Notes under the pieces: model-generated
What the model was told of the DNA's origin: nothing
What the model saw: only the letters and a program-made list of their open reading frames with translations
Database searches by the model: none
Translations under genes and position numbers: made by a program
NCBI GenBank assembly: GCA_964398945.1
Contig: CAYNOT010000005.1
Coordinates: 124,001-188,000 of the forward strand
Length of the DNA stretch: 64,000 nt
Origin: JBGTGG01 sp964398945
GTDB taxonomy: Bacteria > Bacteroidota > Bacteroidia > Cytophagales > Cyclobacteriaceae
Direction: 5' to 3'
In this document: positions 35,497 to 43,948 of the stretch, piece after piece
Layout: each line of letters starts with the position of its first letter
Numbering within the stretch: position 1 is the stretch's first letter

Positions 35497-36135
35497 TCAC
35501 AATTTCATTACTTCACCAATCAACCTCCATTCGGATGAGTCCATATTTTGCAGGGTCTCATTTAACTCCCTGTAAGCCTCAATGTCATTAATCTGCTTGT
35601 CGTACAAAAAGGCTGGTGAAACATAAGTATTGTATACGACAATGTTATTATTCCTATCGTGAAAGCCGAGAGCCAAACCACCAACAAACAAAGGTAATTG
35701 CATTTTGTAAACTCCATCAGCAATTTCATCGGTGTGAAGTGCCATGCTTACTTTAAATTCTTTGTAGAATTCTCGTGCCGCTTCCTGAATAGTCATCGAT
35801 TTCTTCAAGTATCTTTCTGCATAGCGTTCAAAAAAGTGGTCAGTATAAAAGACAACATCATCAAGCTGGCTACTTGTCACCCAACACATACCTTTTTCTG
35901 AACGATACCAGAGTCCGGCTGCGAAATCAACACCTTTATCATCTATTCCATAAATGTAAATTGTGAACAAAGTATTGGACCCGACAAGTTGTTGGTAAAC
36001 ATGAACCTTCTCTTTCGCCTTTCGCATTTTCTTTGCCACGAATCCAACCTTGGTTTCTATTCGCTTTTTATTGTTGTGGACTTCGGAAAGCAAATGCGCT
36101 GCTATTTCCTTTCGGTTCATTGATGGGACTACCAT
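35497..36135 (-). CDS. Protein of unknown function paired with the reverse transcriptase
   Basis: The 212-residue protein has an N-terminal helical part and, near residues 98-118, FYTDHFFERYAERYLKK, followed by EAAREFYKEF and a beta-rich end GGLALGFHDRNNNIVVYNTY. No family is recognised. Its stop overlaps the open upstream frame of the RT, which lies 85 bases downstream on the same strand, so the two are probably one operon. A large inverted repeat lies directly upstream. Confidence 0.65.
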   Translation of the reverse strand: MVVPSMNRKEIAAHLLSEVHNNKKRIETKVGFVAKKMRKAKEKVHVYQQLVGSNTLFTIYIYGIDDKGVDFAAGLWYRSEKGMCWVTSSQLDDVVFYTDHFFERYAERYLKKSMTIQEAAREFYKEFKVSMALHTDEIADGVYKMQLPLFVGGLALGFHDRNNNIVVYNTYVSPAFLYDKQINDIEAYRELNETLQNMDSSEWRLIGEVMKL

Positions 36136-36197
36136 TTGTTACGATTAATTCTATTTCAAGATATTGCTTTTCTACCGACTATTTTTTGCAGTAATCC

Positions 36198-36380
36198 TAA
36201 GAATTAAATCTTGGCGCAAAGATAGCTTAGGTGGCAGGCTGAAGGAGTGTTGCCAAAAGCTTCCGGCATAAACGGTTTCCCCCTTTCATTCCTTCGTCAT
36301 TTCAGGAACCCCCAATTATTCCTTTTCCTTTTGGCATCACTCGCCACCCAAGCTTAGTGCAGCTCCATAATTAATTCTTA
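36198..36380 (-). ncRNA. Large nested inverted repeat upstream of the RT pair
   Basis: Three arm pairs are nested in register: TAAGAATTAA 36198-36207 with 36371-36380 (10/10), AGCTTAGGTGGC 36224-36235 with 36343-36354 (11/12), and TGCCAAAAG 36251-36259 with 36328-36336 (9/9). The two spacers between the outer and middle arms are 16 bases each. The central 68 bases hold GGTTTCCCCC and GGAACCCCC. This could be a structured RNA serving the RT, or a cruciform or single-strand origin between the RT operon and radC. The strand is an inference. Confidence 0.5.
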
Positions 36381-36385
36381 CGATT

Positions 36386-36856
36386 ATGGAAAACTCAAAT
36401 GATCAATCAAAACAATTTCAAGTAGCAGAAATTCAACTCTCGTACAAATCCAATGTCAAACCGTCCCTTCGTCCTAAGATCATGGCTTCACGAGACTGTT
36501 ATCAAATCCTTCTCGATTCCTGGGACTTGTCCAGACTAGAATTGGTAGAACAGTTCAAAGTTCTCTTTACCAACCGTGCTAATCGTGTTCTTGGAATTTT
36601 TGAACTCTCAACAGGTGGAATCACTGGCACAGTTGCTGATCCAAAGTTGATCTTTGTGGCTGCCTTGAAAGCTGGAGCCACTGGAATTATCCTTTCACAC
36701 AATCATCCTTCTGGTAATCTTCACCCTAGTCAGGCAGACATTGATCTCACCAGAAAAATTAAAGAAGGTGGCAAATGGTTAGAGATACAATTGCTGGATC
36801 ACATCATCATTACAAGCGAAAGCTACTACTCATTTGCTGACGAGGGGCTTTTATAG
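36386..36856 (+). CDS. RadC-like JAB/MPN protein
   Basis: The 156-residue protein has the JAMM metal motif as SHNHPSGNLHPSQADIDLT, preceded by FVAALKAGATGIILS, and ends DHIIITSESYYSFADEGLL. Short RadC-like proteins of this size are common cargo of mobile elements and lack the HhH part of chromosomal RadC. The function is not settled. It is divergent from the RT operon across the inverted repeat. Confidence 0.85.
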   Translation: MENSNDQSKQFQVAEIQLSYKSNVKPSLRPKIMASRDCYQILLDSWDLSRLELVEQFKVLFTNRANRVLGIFELSTGGITGTVADPKLIFVAALKAGATGIILSHNHPSGNLHPSQADIDLTRKIKEGGKWLEIQLLDHIIITSESYYSFADEGLL

Positions 36857-36904
36857 CTCATTCAGCTAACATAATTATTGCAGGAATGTATTCAAAAATA
36901 AAGT

Positions 36905-37765
36905 TTAGTTTTTCAATTCCTCGATTGGAATTTTCAGGTGAGGGCACAATTCATCATAAAGATTATCATCAGAAACAATCTTAATTTGTTGACTATTGCT
37001 TAGATACAATAAATGTAAAAGATCAACAAAATCATTCCTTCGCGGGGAATCATGAGTAGTCATATATTTTGTCACTCGTTTGGTATAGGCCGTGATAAAA
37101 TGTGCAATCTTCATATTATAAGATTTATACATAATTTCCTCAGTAATACCCTCATCCTGCATTTCAGATGTAAGCAATCCAGTAGCAAATTCATTTATTG
37201 ATAGCGCTTCGTTAATAGCGGGCATTTTTCTAAAAAAATCGCTTATCGTGGGGATCGAATCAAAGGGATGGAGAATTCCATTTACTTCCAATGGCTCTTG
37301 CTCCTCACTCAACAGCGACCGTCTAATATTTACATTACCCGATTCTGTCGATATGATGAAATCCCTATTCCATAGGGAATCAAGAGCTTGAAAATATTTA
37401 AAGCCCATAAATTGATTGCTTTCACTATCGTGTTGAATCAGACTTTCTAAATTGGAGTGATTAATAATATTGACAAGCAGTGTCAAAAGCGGCTTTTCTC
37501 GAAATTCAACGAATTCGTAATCTATTAGCGCATCGAAACTTGAGACTACCAAATGTTCCGGCATAGACCAAACAACTTGAAGTTTTCTGGATTGTATGGT
37601 TTTTAAAATCGCTCGACTTCTGTTATAATTTTCTGGCTTCAAACCAGAAATAATTTCAAAAATAGCTAATGCCGAAGTAAAACTCTGAGGAAGGTATTCG
37701 TCCTTGATTTTTGAGATCGAATACAACGCATTCGTTTCTAAGTAAAATCTCTTTTCCAATGTCAT
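36905..37765 (-). CDS. PIN-like nuclease-fold protein
   Basis: The 286-residue protein starts RFYLETNALYSI, which matches a PIN-domain start with Glu instead of the usual Asp, and near residues 240-268 has RRNDFVDLLHLLYLSN and KIVSDDNLY, matching the last two PIN acidic motifs. The middle is longer than in a standard VapC. It lies 59 bases downstream of a second PIN protein, in the operon led by the HTH-ImmA gene. RNA cleavage is likely but unproven. Confidence 0.6.
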   Translation of the reverse strand: MTLEKRFYLETNALYSISKIKDEYLPQSFTSALAIFEIISGLKPENYNRSRAILKTIQSRKLQVVWSMPEHLVVSSFDALIDYEFVEFREKPLLTLLVNIINHSNLESLIQHDSESNQFMGFKYFQALDSLWNRDFIISTESGNVNIRRSLLSEEQEPLEVNGILHPFDSIPTISDFFRKMPAINEALSINEFATGLLTSEMQDEGITEEIMYKSYNMKIAHFITAYTKRVTKYMTTHDSPRRNDFVDLLHLLYLSNSQQIKIVSDDNLYDELCPHLKIPIEELKN

Positions 37766-37824
37766 TGCACACCTTCCTCAATAATTGAATAGATAGAATA
37801 TAACTGTTCCATCTCGTGGCTATT

Positions 37825-38409
37825 TTAAATTTTCATCAACAACCTTATCCGTAACGCTTCATTGTAAACTTCCCGAAAGAATTTTTCCAATGGCCTATCA
37901 AAAGCATTGTGATCTTTAATTATCTGATCGAGCTCTCCATCGATAATTATTCTTTGAAAAATTAAATAGCCGAGAAGATGAGGTGTTGTTTGTACCTTCT
38001 CATTACCAAGAATGGTGGACGCAAATCTTCGAGCGGGTTGATCATCCGTTAAGAAACACTGGCTAATTTTCCTTGCAAACGCTATGGAGGATAACTCTCC
38101 AATTCCAAGACTTTTCCTTGACTTGACAATATCGGAATCCTGAATATCTGCAATTGTAATCGGGTGAATCTTGAAACTTCCCTTTCTAATTTCAGTGCGT
38201 AACACGTTTTGAATGCGTAACTCTGATGCTGTGGGATTTGATCTTGTCTTAATGAGGCTTTCATATTCTACAAATTGAGTCATTGAGAAAAAGCACTTGT
38301 TTTGAATTGCTCTATCAAAAAAAAGTGGACACGAGATAATGTTCCAAATGGCACATGTATCTATCACGTTTATATTATTGAACTGAGTGAGGTTAATATT
38401 CATGAACAA
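37825..38409 (-). CDS. PIN-domain protein, toxin candidate
   Basis: The 194-residue protein has NVIDTCAIWN near residue 15, LGIGELSSIAFARK near 115 and FLTDDQPARRFA near 130, the three acidic PIN positions. It overlaps the end of the HTH-ImmA gene by 17 bases. Pairs of a HTH-ImmA/IrrE protein with a PIN-like protein are known from surveys of toxin-antitoxin loci, so this protein is a candidate toxin. Confidence 0.7.
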   Translation of the reverse strand: MFMNINLTQFNNINVIDTCAIWNIISCPLFFDRAIQNKCFFSMTQFVEYESLIKTRSNPTASELRIQNVLRTEIRKGSFKIHPITIADIQDSDIVKSRKSLGIGELSSIAFARKISQCFLTDDQPARRFASTILGNEKVQTTPHLLGYLIFQRIIIDGELDQIIKDHNAFDRPLEKFFREVYNEALRIRLLMKI

Positions 38410-39532
38410 GCTGAAGATTAAAAAGCTTTAATAGACTCGGTAACTCTGTATTATTAGTTAATAACATTTCGGCCATTTTGCTTGCGGAGATTATTCCCTT
38501 TGAGTAGGCTTGATGACAATTCATAATGTAAAATGATGAAAGACCTAGCTCAAAACATTTTCTTTTCGCATCGTAAATTCTTGGAGATAGATTGTGTAGT
38601 TCTGAGTCTTGTTTTTTTTCTTTTGGGATTTTTAGCTTCATGAATCTATTCAAATCTTCAAATTCGAGTACTTTCATTTGCTGAAGCGCAATAGCAAGAA
38701 CTGGAGGATTGACTTTTAACTGGAGAGCAGTTTTAAGGATATGATTGTCAGTCCACATGATGTTTTTGAATTTATTAGCTAAGCTAAGTGGAACTAAAAG
38801 AGACGAGGCAAATGCATTTGCTCTTATTTCTCTATAATCTTTTCCATTTTCATTTTCAAATGAGATGTTTACTATATCACGAAAATCAAAAACTGCATGA
38901 CCAGCTTCGTGAGCTATTGTGAAATTCTGACGAAATACATCTTCACTATAATTGACCAATATACATTTACCTGCGTATGGGTGATTTATGAATAGACCGG
39001 AGATATTAGAATTTTCAAGTCTTCTTCTAAAAATGTGAATGCCGATTTTACGAAGCTCTTGATAGAAATCGGAAATAATGTGATCATCATTGAACCCCAG
39101 AAATTTTCTCAAATTAGCGGCTCCATCGAATCCCTGTCCTTTAAAATAATTCCCATTTGCTTCGTATGAAAAAATCCTTCTTTGAAAATTGAGATGTTTG
39201 AGTATATACTCTTCGCTCTCGCATAGGAAGATAAATTCCTGAATTACCCGCCTGTCATGCTTGGAAATATTTTGCCCGAACTTTCTGTAAAGGATGTCTA
39301 CTTGCTCAGAGGCTGACTTCTGTTCATTGCTTATGAAGAAGTAATAGTCTTGTTTGAAATAATCGGAAAGAATTAGAACTTCATCACCACTCGGTTCGAC
39401 AACACCTTTTTCGAAATCATTTAATCTATTCTCAGGGATACCAACTGCATTTGACACCTCTTGCTGAAGTAACTCCAAATTGTTTCTGCACCGAGAAAGC
39501 TTGATTCCAAATGCTTTTAAGTCGAAAGACAT
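38393..39532 (-). CDS. XRE-HTH plus ImmA/IrrE metallopeptidase
   Basis: The 379-residue protein has an N-terminal XRE helix-turn-helix (about residues 8-60, LLQQEVSNAVGIPENRLNDF) and an ImmA/IrrE domain with the zinc motif AHEAGHAVF near residue 200, and ANAFASSLLVP after it. These proteins bind their operator and cleave a regulator or antitoxin under stress. It begins a three-gene operon with two PIN-like proteins. Confidence 0.85.
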   Translation of the reverse strand: MSFDLKAFGIKLSRCRNNLELLQQEVSNAVGIPENRLNDFEKGVVEPSGDEVLILSDYFKQDYYFFISNEQKSASEQVDILYRKFGQNISKHDRRVIQEFIFLCESEEYILKHLNFQRRIFSYEANGNYFKGQGFDGAANLRKFLGFNDDHIISDFYQELRKIGIHIFRRRLENSNISGLFINHPYAGKCILVNYSEDVFRQNFTIAHEAGHAVFDFRDIVNISFENENGKDYREIRANAFASSLLVPLSLANKFKNIMWTDNHILKTALQLKVNPPVLAIALQQMKVLEFEDLNRFMKLKIPKEKKQDSELHNLSPRIYDAKRKCFELGLSSFYIMNCHQAYSKGIISASKMAEMLLTNNTELPSLLKLFNLQLVHEY

Positions 39533-39685
39533 CCTATAAAGTTAATAAGAATTGGCTGATATTGAATGCCCAATCCTCAATGTTAGGCCAAAGAATTCAG
39601 AGTTACCAAATATGATTATTTGATTTTTTGCTTTTGATATCTACGATTCTTCAAATTCAATGATCCTATATCGGCAGATCGTACT

Positions 39686-40552
39686 TCAGGTATGATATTG
39701 AGAGTGGATCATTTGATTCTCCTCTTTCTCACCTCCAAATTCTTCTTGGAATTTTCCTTCTATAATGTCTCTGAATTCTGAGACACGTTCAAGCAATGAA
39801 AATGCAATGTTTGGAGGCACACGGTAAAATTCTTTATACCGAACATCTGAATAACCCTTTCTAAGAAAATCAAATAACTCTTTTTCATCCTTTGTGTTGT
39901 TCGGAAACACATCCCTAACCTCAGAAATGTAGCAACTTACAAAAGCAATTAACCTATTTAAATTATGAGTGCTGAGTTTATAACCAACGTGTGCCTTGGC
40001 TGAAGCTATGCACGAATGTTCAATGACTTGATGCAAGAGGAACACTCCGAGATCATAATACTGGTTACCGATGGCATCGGAGGCCGTTGCTAAAAATCTG
40101 TCTGAAAGCTCAAATAATCTTTTCCATTCCTTCAATTTCCGCGCTTTCTTAAATTCATCAAGTTGTGGTTTGTCGCTGGGGATTTCGAAATGCAATTCAA
40201 TTGCCTTGTAAAGCATTGTTCCATCTCTTAATACGGTTGTAAAGAATGGGTGATGTTCTAAAAGTGCCGCACGCACGGCAGATTCAGAGTGAATGAGAAT
40301 ATGAATCGTTACGTTATCGGGGAAGAATTTTCTGATCGTATCAATAACTTCGGTTGCCTTTTGTGTCGTGCCAGATGTAATGATAAGGATATCGAAATGG
40401 CGACTACAAACAGAGTCAGTAACGAAGCAATTATCCATTTCTCTAACGCACGAGTTATGACCAAAGCAAATAATGGCAGCCGGATTGATCTTTGATACAA
40501 TGGCTTTAACCGCATCCTGAAAATCACTGTTAAGAAGGCCGTCCGATTTCAT
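39686..40552 (-). CDS. Fused nucleotidyltransferase (MNT)-HEPN protein
   Basis: The 288-residue protein has an N-terminal nucleotidyltransferase-like domain (AIICFGHNSCVREM, then SRHFDILIIT with the second Asp) and a C-terminal HEPN-like helical bundle (about residues 145-275, LGVFLLHQVIEHSCIASAKA and LRKGYSDVRYKEFY). The usual GS of MNT reads GH, and the RxxxxH nuclease motif of HEPN toxins is not evident. Its start overlaps the stop of the 113-residue gene by four bases. Confidence 0.7.
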   Translation of the reverse strand: MKSDGLLNSDFQDAVKAIVSKINPAAIICFGHNSCVREMDNCFVTDSVCSRHFDILIITSGTTQKATEVIDTIRKFFPDNVTIHILIHSESAVRAALLEHHPFFTTVLRDGTMLYKAIELHFEIPSDKPQLDEFKKARKLKEWKRLFELSDRFLATASDAIGNQYYDLGVFLLHQVIEHSCIASAKAHVGYKLSTHNLNRLIAFVSCYISEVRDVFPNNTKDEKELFDFLRKGYSDVRYKEFYRVPPNIAFSLLERVSEFRDIIEGKFQEEFGGEKEENQMIHSQYHT

Positions 40553-40890
40553 GACTTCTTTTCTTCTTTAGAAACGCTCTTCTTGAGTTCAAGTAATTCT
40601 ATGTAAACCTTTAGAGCCTGTTTCATGATGGACTCGTAATCCGCTTCGATTTTCTTGCTTCGTCTTTCAACGATATCGTCATACTTGACAAAGGTTTCAT
40701 CGGTGTGATTATCCAGTCCGATGCTTTTTAAAATGAGTGAATCCAAATGGGGCTGGAAGTAACAGTCGTCAAGGCCTACTTCATGAAGAGCATGGAAGAG
40801 TTTTCGGCTTTTAAGTTCTTCTTTAATAAGGTAAAGCTGAACTTGTACTTCAGAGGATAGCTTTACAAGAGGATAAGGTGAGTTTCTCAT
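40549..40890 (-). CDS. Small helical protein coupled to MNT-HEPN
   Basis: The 113-residue protein is charged and helical (DDIVERRSKKIEADYESIMK near 68-87) and ends KSVSKEEKKS. It is unrecognised. The four-base ATGA overlap with the MNT-HEPN gene and the shared promoter with repeated operators suggest a two-component unit. Confidence 0.6.
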   Translation of the reverse strand: MRNSPYPLVKLSSEVQVQLYLIKEELKSRKLFHALHEVGLDDCYFQPHLDSLILKSIGLDNHTDETFVKYDDIVERRSKKIEADYESIMKQALKVYIELLELKKSVSKEEKKS

Positions 40891-40926
40891 AAATTTTGTT
40901 TGTCTGTTTATTGGTATAAACGTACC

Positions 40927-41003
40927 TTTAAATGATATAATAATAACATTAAATGATATATATATATTTATAAATGCGTATTTAGTGCCTTTGAATGATA
41001 TTT
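40927..41003. promoter_or_regulatory. Phased AATGATAT sites in a divergent promoter
   Basis: AAATGATAT at 40930-40938 and 40951-40959 and GAATGATAT at 40993-41001 are 21 and 42 bases apart, which is two and four helical turns. They lie between the 113-residue gene (minus) and the small HTH gene (plus), whose product is a candidate binder. Confidence 0.6.
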
Positions 41004-41050
41004 AAAGTGCTAATTTTCAAATACTTAGATTTGCTTAGAAACATTAAAAC

Positions 41051-41263
41051 ATGAGCAAGTCTATAAAGCAAGAATTTAACAGACTGAAGGTCTTACTAGC
41101 CGAAAAGAAGGTCACGAATAAGGAGCTAGCGGACTATTTGAAGGTACGCCCTGGGACAGTTTCGCGGTGGTGTACGAATGACAGCCAACCAAATATTGCT
41201 ACGCTTTTTAAAATAGCTAAGTTTTTGGACATCAAGGTTTGCTCACTTTTGATACAACAATAA
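41051..41263 (+). CDS. Small XRE-type helix-turn-helix regulator
   Basis: The 70-residue protein is a bare HTH: VTNKELADYLKVRPGTVSRW is the helix-turn-helix and IATLFKIAKFLDIKV follows. It is likely to control the divergent promoter upstream and possibly the PHP-ATPase gene 72 bases downstream. Confidence 0.85.
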   Translation: MSKSIKQEFNRLKVLLAEKKVTNKELADYLKVRPGTVSRWCTNDSQPNIATLFKIAKFLDIKVCSLLIQQ

Positions 41264-41335
41264 GATCATGCCCTAATAAGAGATTACAGAATATGATCGA
41301 AGATATGATCCAGATTAACGATTAATAAATTTAAG

Positions 41336-43948
41336 ATGGAAAACGAAAGTAGTAAAGTGTTTGACAATGGAGCTACATGGCTTAGAGCAGATTTCCATCT
41401 TCACACGAAAGCGGATAAAGAGTTCCTGTACAGCGGAGTTGAGAATGATTTTGGGAGACTTTATGTACAACAAATGAAGTCCCAAAATATTGGCGTGGGA
41501 GTAATTACAAATCACAACAAATTTGACAAAGGCGAATTTCTCGCTTTGCGTAAGAAAGCCAGGAAGGAAAGCATAGGCTTATTTGCCGGTGTCGAATTTT
41601 CCTTAAAAGAAGGAATACATATACTTATTGTGTTTGACGATAAATGGTTTCATGGGGAAGTTGACAGTATCAACAAATTTTTGGAGAATGCATTCTATGG
41701 TATCGCCAATTATGACAAGCCTAGTTACCCAAACTCAAATTTCAATTTGAAAGAAACCGTAGAGGCATTGGATAAGATTGGCCACGAATATTTTATTGTT
41801 CTGGCTCATATTGATGATACAAACGGATTATTCACAGAACTACGGGGAAGAACATTGGAGGACTTTGTTTCACAGGATTCTTTCAGCAGCGTATTGGCGG
41901 TACAAAAGAGCGCCAACTTGGAAAACTATAATAAACTTTGCGAGTGGCTAAACCGTAATAACAAGAAGATAGCCTGTGTAGAAGGGTCGGATCATGCGCA
42001 TGGTGGAATTGACGCCATTGGAAAAGGACGTGTTTCTTTCATAAAAATAGGTGACTTCAATTTTGAAGCATTAAAATATGCATTAACAGATTGCGAATAC
42101 CGCGTTTCGGCAAAAGAAAAACCAGAAATTAGAAACTCCTACATTAAATCTATTGGCTTCGAGGGTGGCTTGCTGGACGGAACAAGAATTGATTTTTCTC
42201 CTGAGTTGAATAACCTCATCGGCATCAGGGGTAGCGGGAAATCATCTGTATTAGAAATTATACGCTATACGCTCGGTATTCCATTATCGCAAATTGCTAT
42301 CGATTCCAAATATAAGAACGGATTGATAGAACATGTTTTAAAAAGCGGTGGCAAATCCATTGTAACGATCGTAAACAAACTGCGCGAAGAGTATAAAATA
42401 GAAAAGATATACGGACAGAAAGAGGACATCTATAAAGACGGTATTCTACAAACAGGTATTTCCATTGATGCCGTCTTTGACCACCCAGTGTATTTTGGCC
42501 AGAAAGACTTATCAAATAAGGATGCCGATTTTGAAGCAGATTTGATACAACGATTAATCGGAACGCGATTAAAGGCTGTACAGTCGAAAATAGAAACCAA
42601 AAAGAGAGAAGTTCAAAATGTTGTTACCGAGATAAAGAAACTAACGAACCTACAACAGCTAAAGAAAGAAACGGAAACAACCATTGAGAATTCCAAACAT
42701 CAGCTGAAATTCTTTAAAGAGAAGGGCGTGGAGGAAAAGCTAAAGCAACAAACGTTGTTCGACTCTGATGTATCCAAGATATCTCAATTGGATACTTCTG
42801 TAAAGAATTACCTCAATGAGGTTAATTCACTAATTACGGACCACGAGCAATTTTTCCGACAAGAAATCACAGGCTCGGAGATAAACAAGGAAAAGTTTGA
42901 CGAGGTAAAGGGGTTAATGTCGGAATTGAAGGTGGAGTTCGAAAAGTTAAAAACGTCTCAAAAAACTTCGATTCAAATTTATCAGCGATTAAAAAATGTT
43001 GTTGCTGCGATTAACGAAAAGAAAGACGGCCTTAAAGAAGAATTTGCCAAGATTAAACGTGAGATAAACACCGAAACTATTAACCCGGATAATTTCCTCA
43101 ATCTTAACAGGCAAATTGAAACAGCACAATTGAAGTTGACTGAGATTGAAAAATCAGAAAAGCGAAGGTCTGAATTTCAAAGCAACTTGTTAGAAAGACT
43201 CACTGAATTGAACAACCTTTGGCTGGAAGAATTTAGGGTGCTGAAGGAAGAAGTAGACAGAATAAACGAAGCAAAAGGCAAATTGCATATCGATGTATTA
43301 TTCAAGGACAGAAGAGATAAATTTATTGATAAGCTAAAACAAATATTCAAAGGTTCTGGTATTCGGGAAGCATCGTATCAAGAGATTGAATCCAAGTACA
43401 GAGATTTTGTCGAGGTCTATAAAGAGCCAACACGTTTAAACGATATCTTAAATGAAAATCAAGTAGTGGATTTCAAGAGAAGATTCTCTGATAATCTTGA
43501 CGACTTACTAACATTCAAGGTAGACAACAAGATTGTGATTGAGTATAACGGAAAATCTTTGGATAAGCACTCATTGGGTCAACGTGCTTCCGCTTTGATC
43601 TTGTTCTTATTGGCTCAAAAAGAAAATGATGTACTTATTATCGATCAGCCTGAAGATGATCTGGATAATCAGACCATCTATGACGAAGTGATTAAAGAGC
43701 TGAAAAAGATCAAGGGTAATATGCAGTTCATCTTTGCCACTCATAATGCGAACATTCCTGTTCTTGGTGATAGCGAAAAAGTGGTAGCCTGTAGTTATGA
43801 TGAAAAGAAGATAGCGGTACATTCGGGTACAATAGATAATCATCAAACCCAACGTTATATAGTCAATATTATGGAAGGTGGTGATGAAGCCTTTAACAGG
43901 AGAAAAAATATATACAGTATCTGGAACATTGAAGAAACGAAGAAATAA
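41336..43948 (+). CDS. PHP-domain SMC-like ATPase (TrlF-like)
   Basis: The 870-residue protein has a PHP phosphoesterase-like domain at residues about 15-245 (DFHLHTKADKEF, ITNHNKFDKGEF, EGSDHAHGG) and an SMC/ABC-type ATPase (Walker A IGIRGSGKSSVLE near 300; LIIDQPEDDLDN near 760) separated by long coiled-coil segments (about 405-700). This matches proteins annotated as TrlF family. The architecture is seen in defence islands. The stop TAA and the start of the next gene share one base (TAATG). Confidence 0.82.
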   Translation: MENESSKVFDNGATWLRADFHLHTKADKEFLYSGVENDFGRLYVQQMKSQNIGVGVITNHNKFDKGEFLALRKKARKESIGLFAGVEFSLKEGIHILIVFDDKWFHGEVDSINKFLENAFYGIANYDKPSYPNSNFNLKETVEALDKIGHEYFIVLAHIDDTNGLFTELRGRTLEDFVSQDSFSSVLAVQKSANLENYNKLCEWLNRNNKKIACVEGSDHAHGGIDAIGKGRVSFIKIGDFNFEALKYALTDCEYRVSAKEKPEIRNSYIKSIGFEGGLLDGTRIDFSPELNNLIGIRGSGKSSVLEIIRYTLGIPLSQIAIDSKYKNGLIEHVLKSGGKSIVTIVNKLREEYKIEKIYGQKEDIYKDGILQTGISIDAVFDHPVYFGQKDLSNKDADFEADLIQRLIGTRLKAVQSKIETKKREVQNVVTEIKKLTNLQQLKKETETTIENSKHQLKFFKEKGVEEKLKQQTLFDSDVSKISQLDTSVKNYLNEVNSLITDHEQFFRQEITGSEINKEKFDEVKGLMSELKVEFEKLKTSQKTSIQIYQRLKNVVAAINEKKDGLKEEFAKIKREINTETINPDNFLNLNRQIETAQLKLTEIEKSEKRRSEFQSNLLERLTELNNLWLEEFRVLKEEVDRINEAKGKLHIDVLFKDRRDKFIDKLKQIFKGSGIREASYQEIESKYRDFVEVYKEPTRLNDILNENQVVDFKRRFSDNLDDLLTFKVDNKIVIEYNGKSLDKHSLGQRASALILFLLAQKENDVLIIDQPEDDLDNQTIYDEVIKELKKIKGNMQFIFATHNANIPVLGDSEKVVACSYDEKKIAVHSGTIDNHQTQRYIVNIMEGGDEAFNRRKNIYSIWNIEETKK

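Noticed and set aside
34134..36380. Classical retron
   Set aside because: The inverted-repeat arrangement is suggestive, but the RT lacks the NAxxH and VTG motifs that mark retron RTs.
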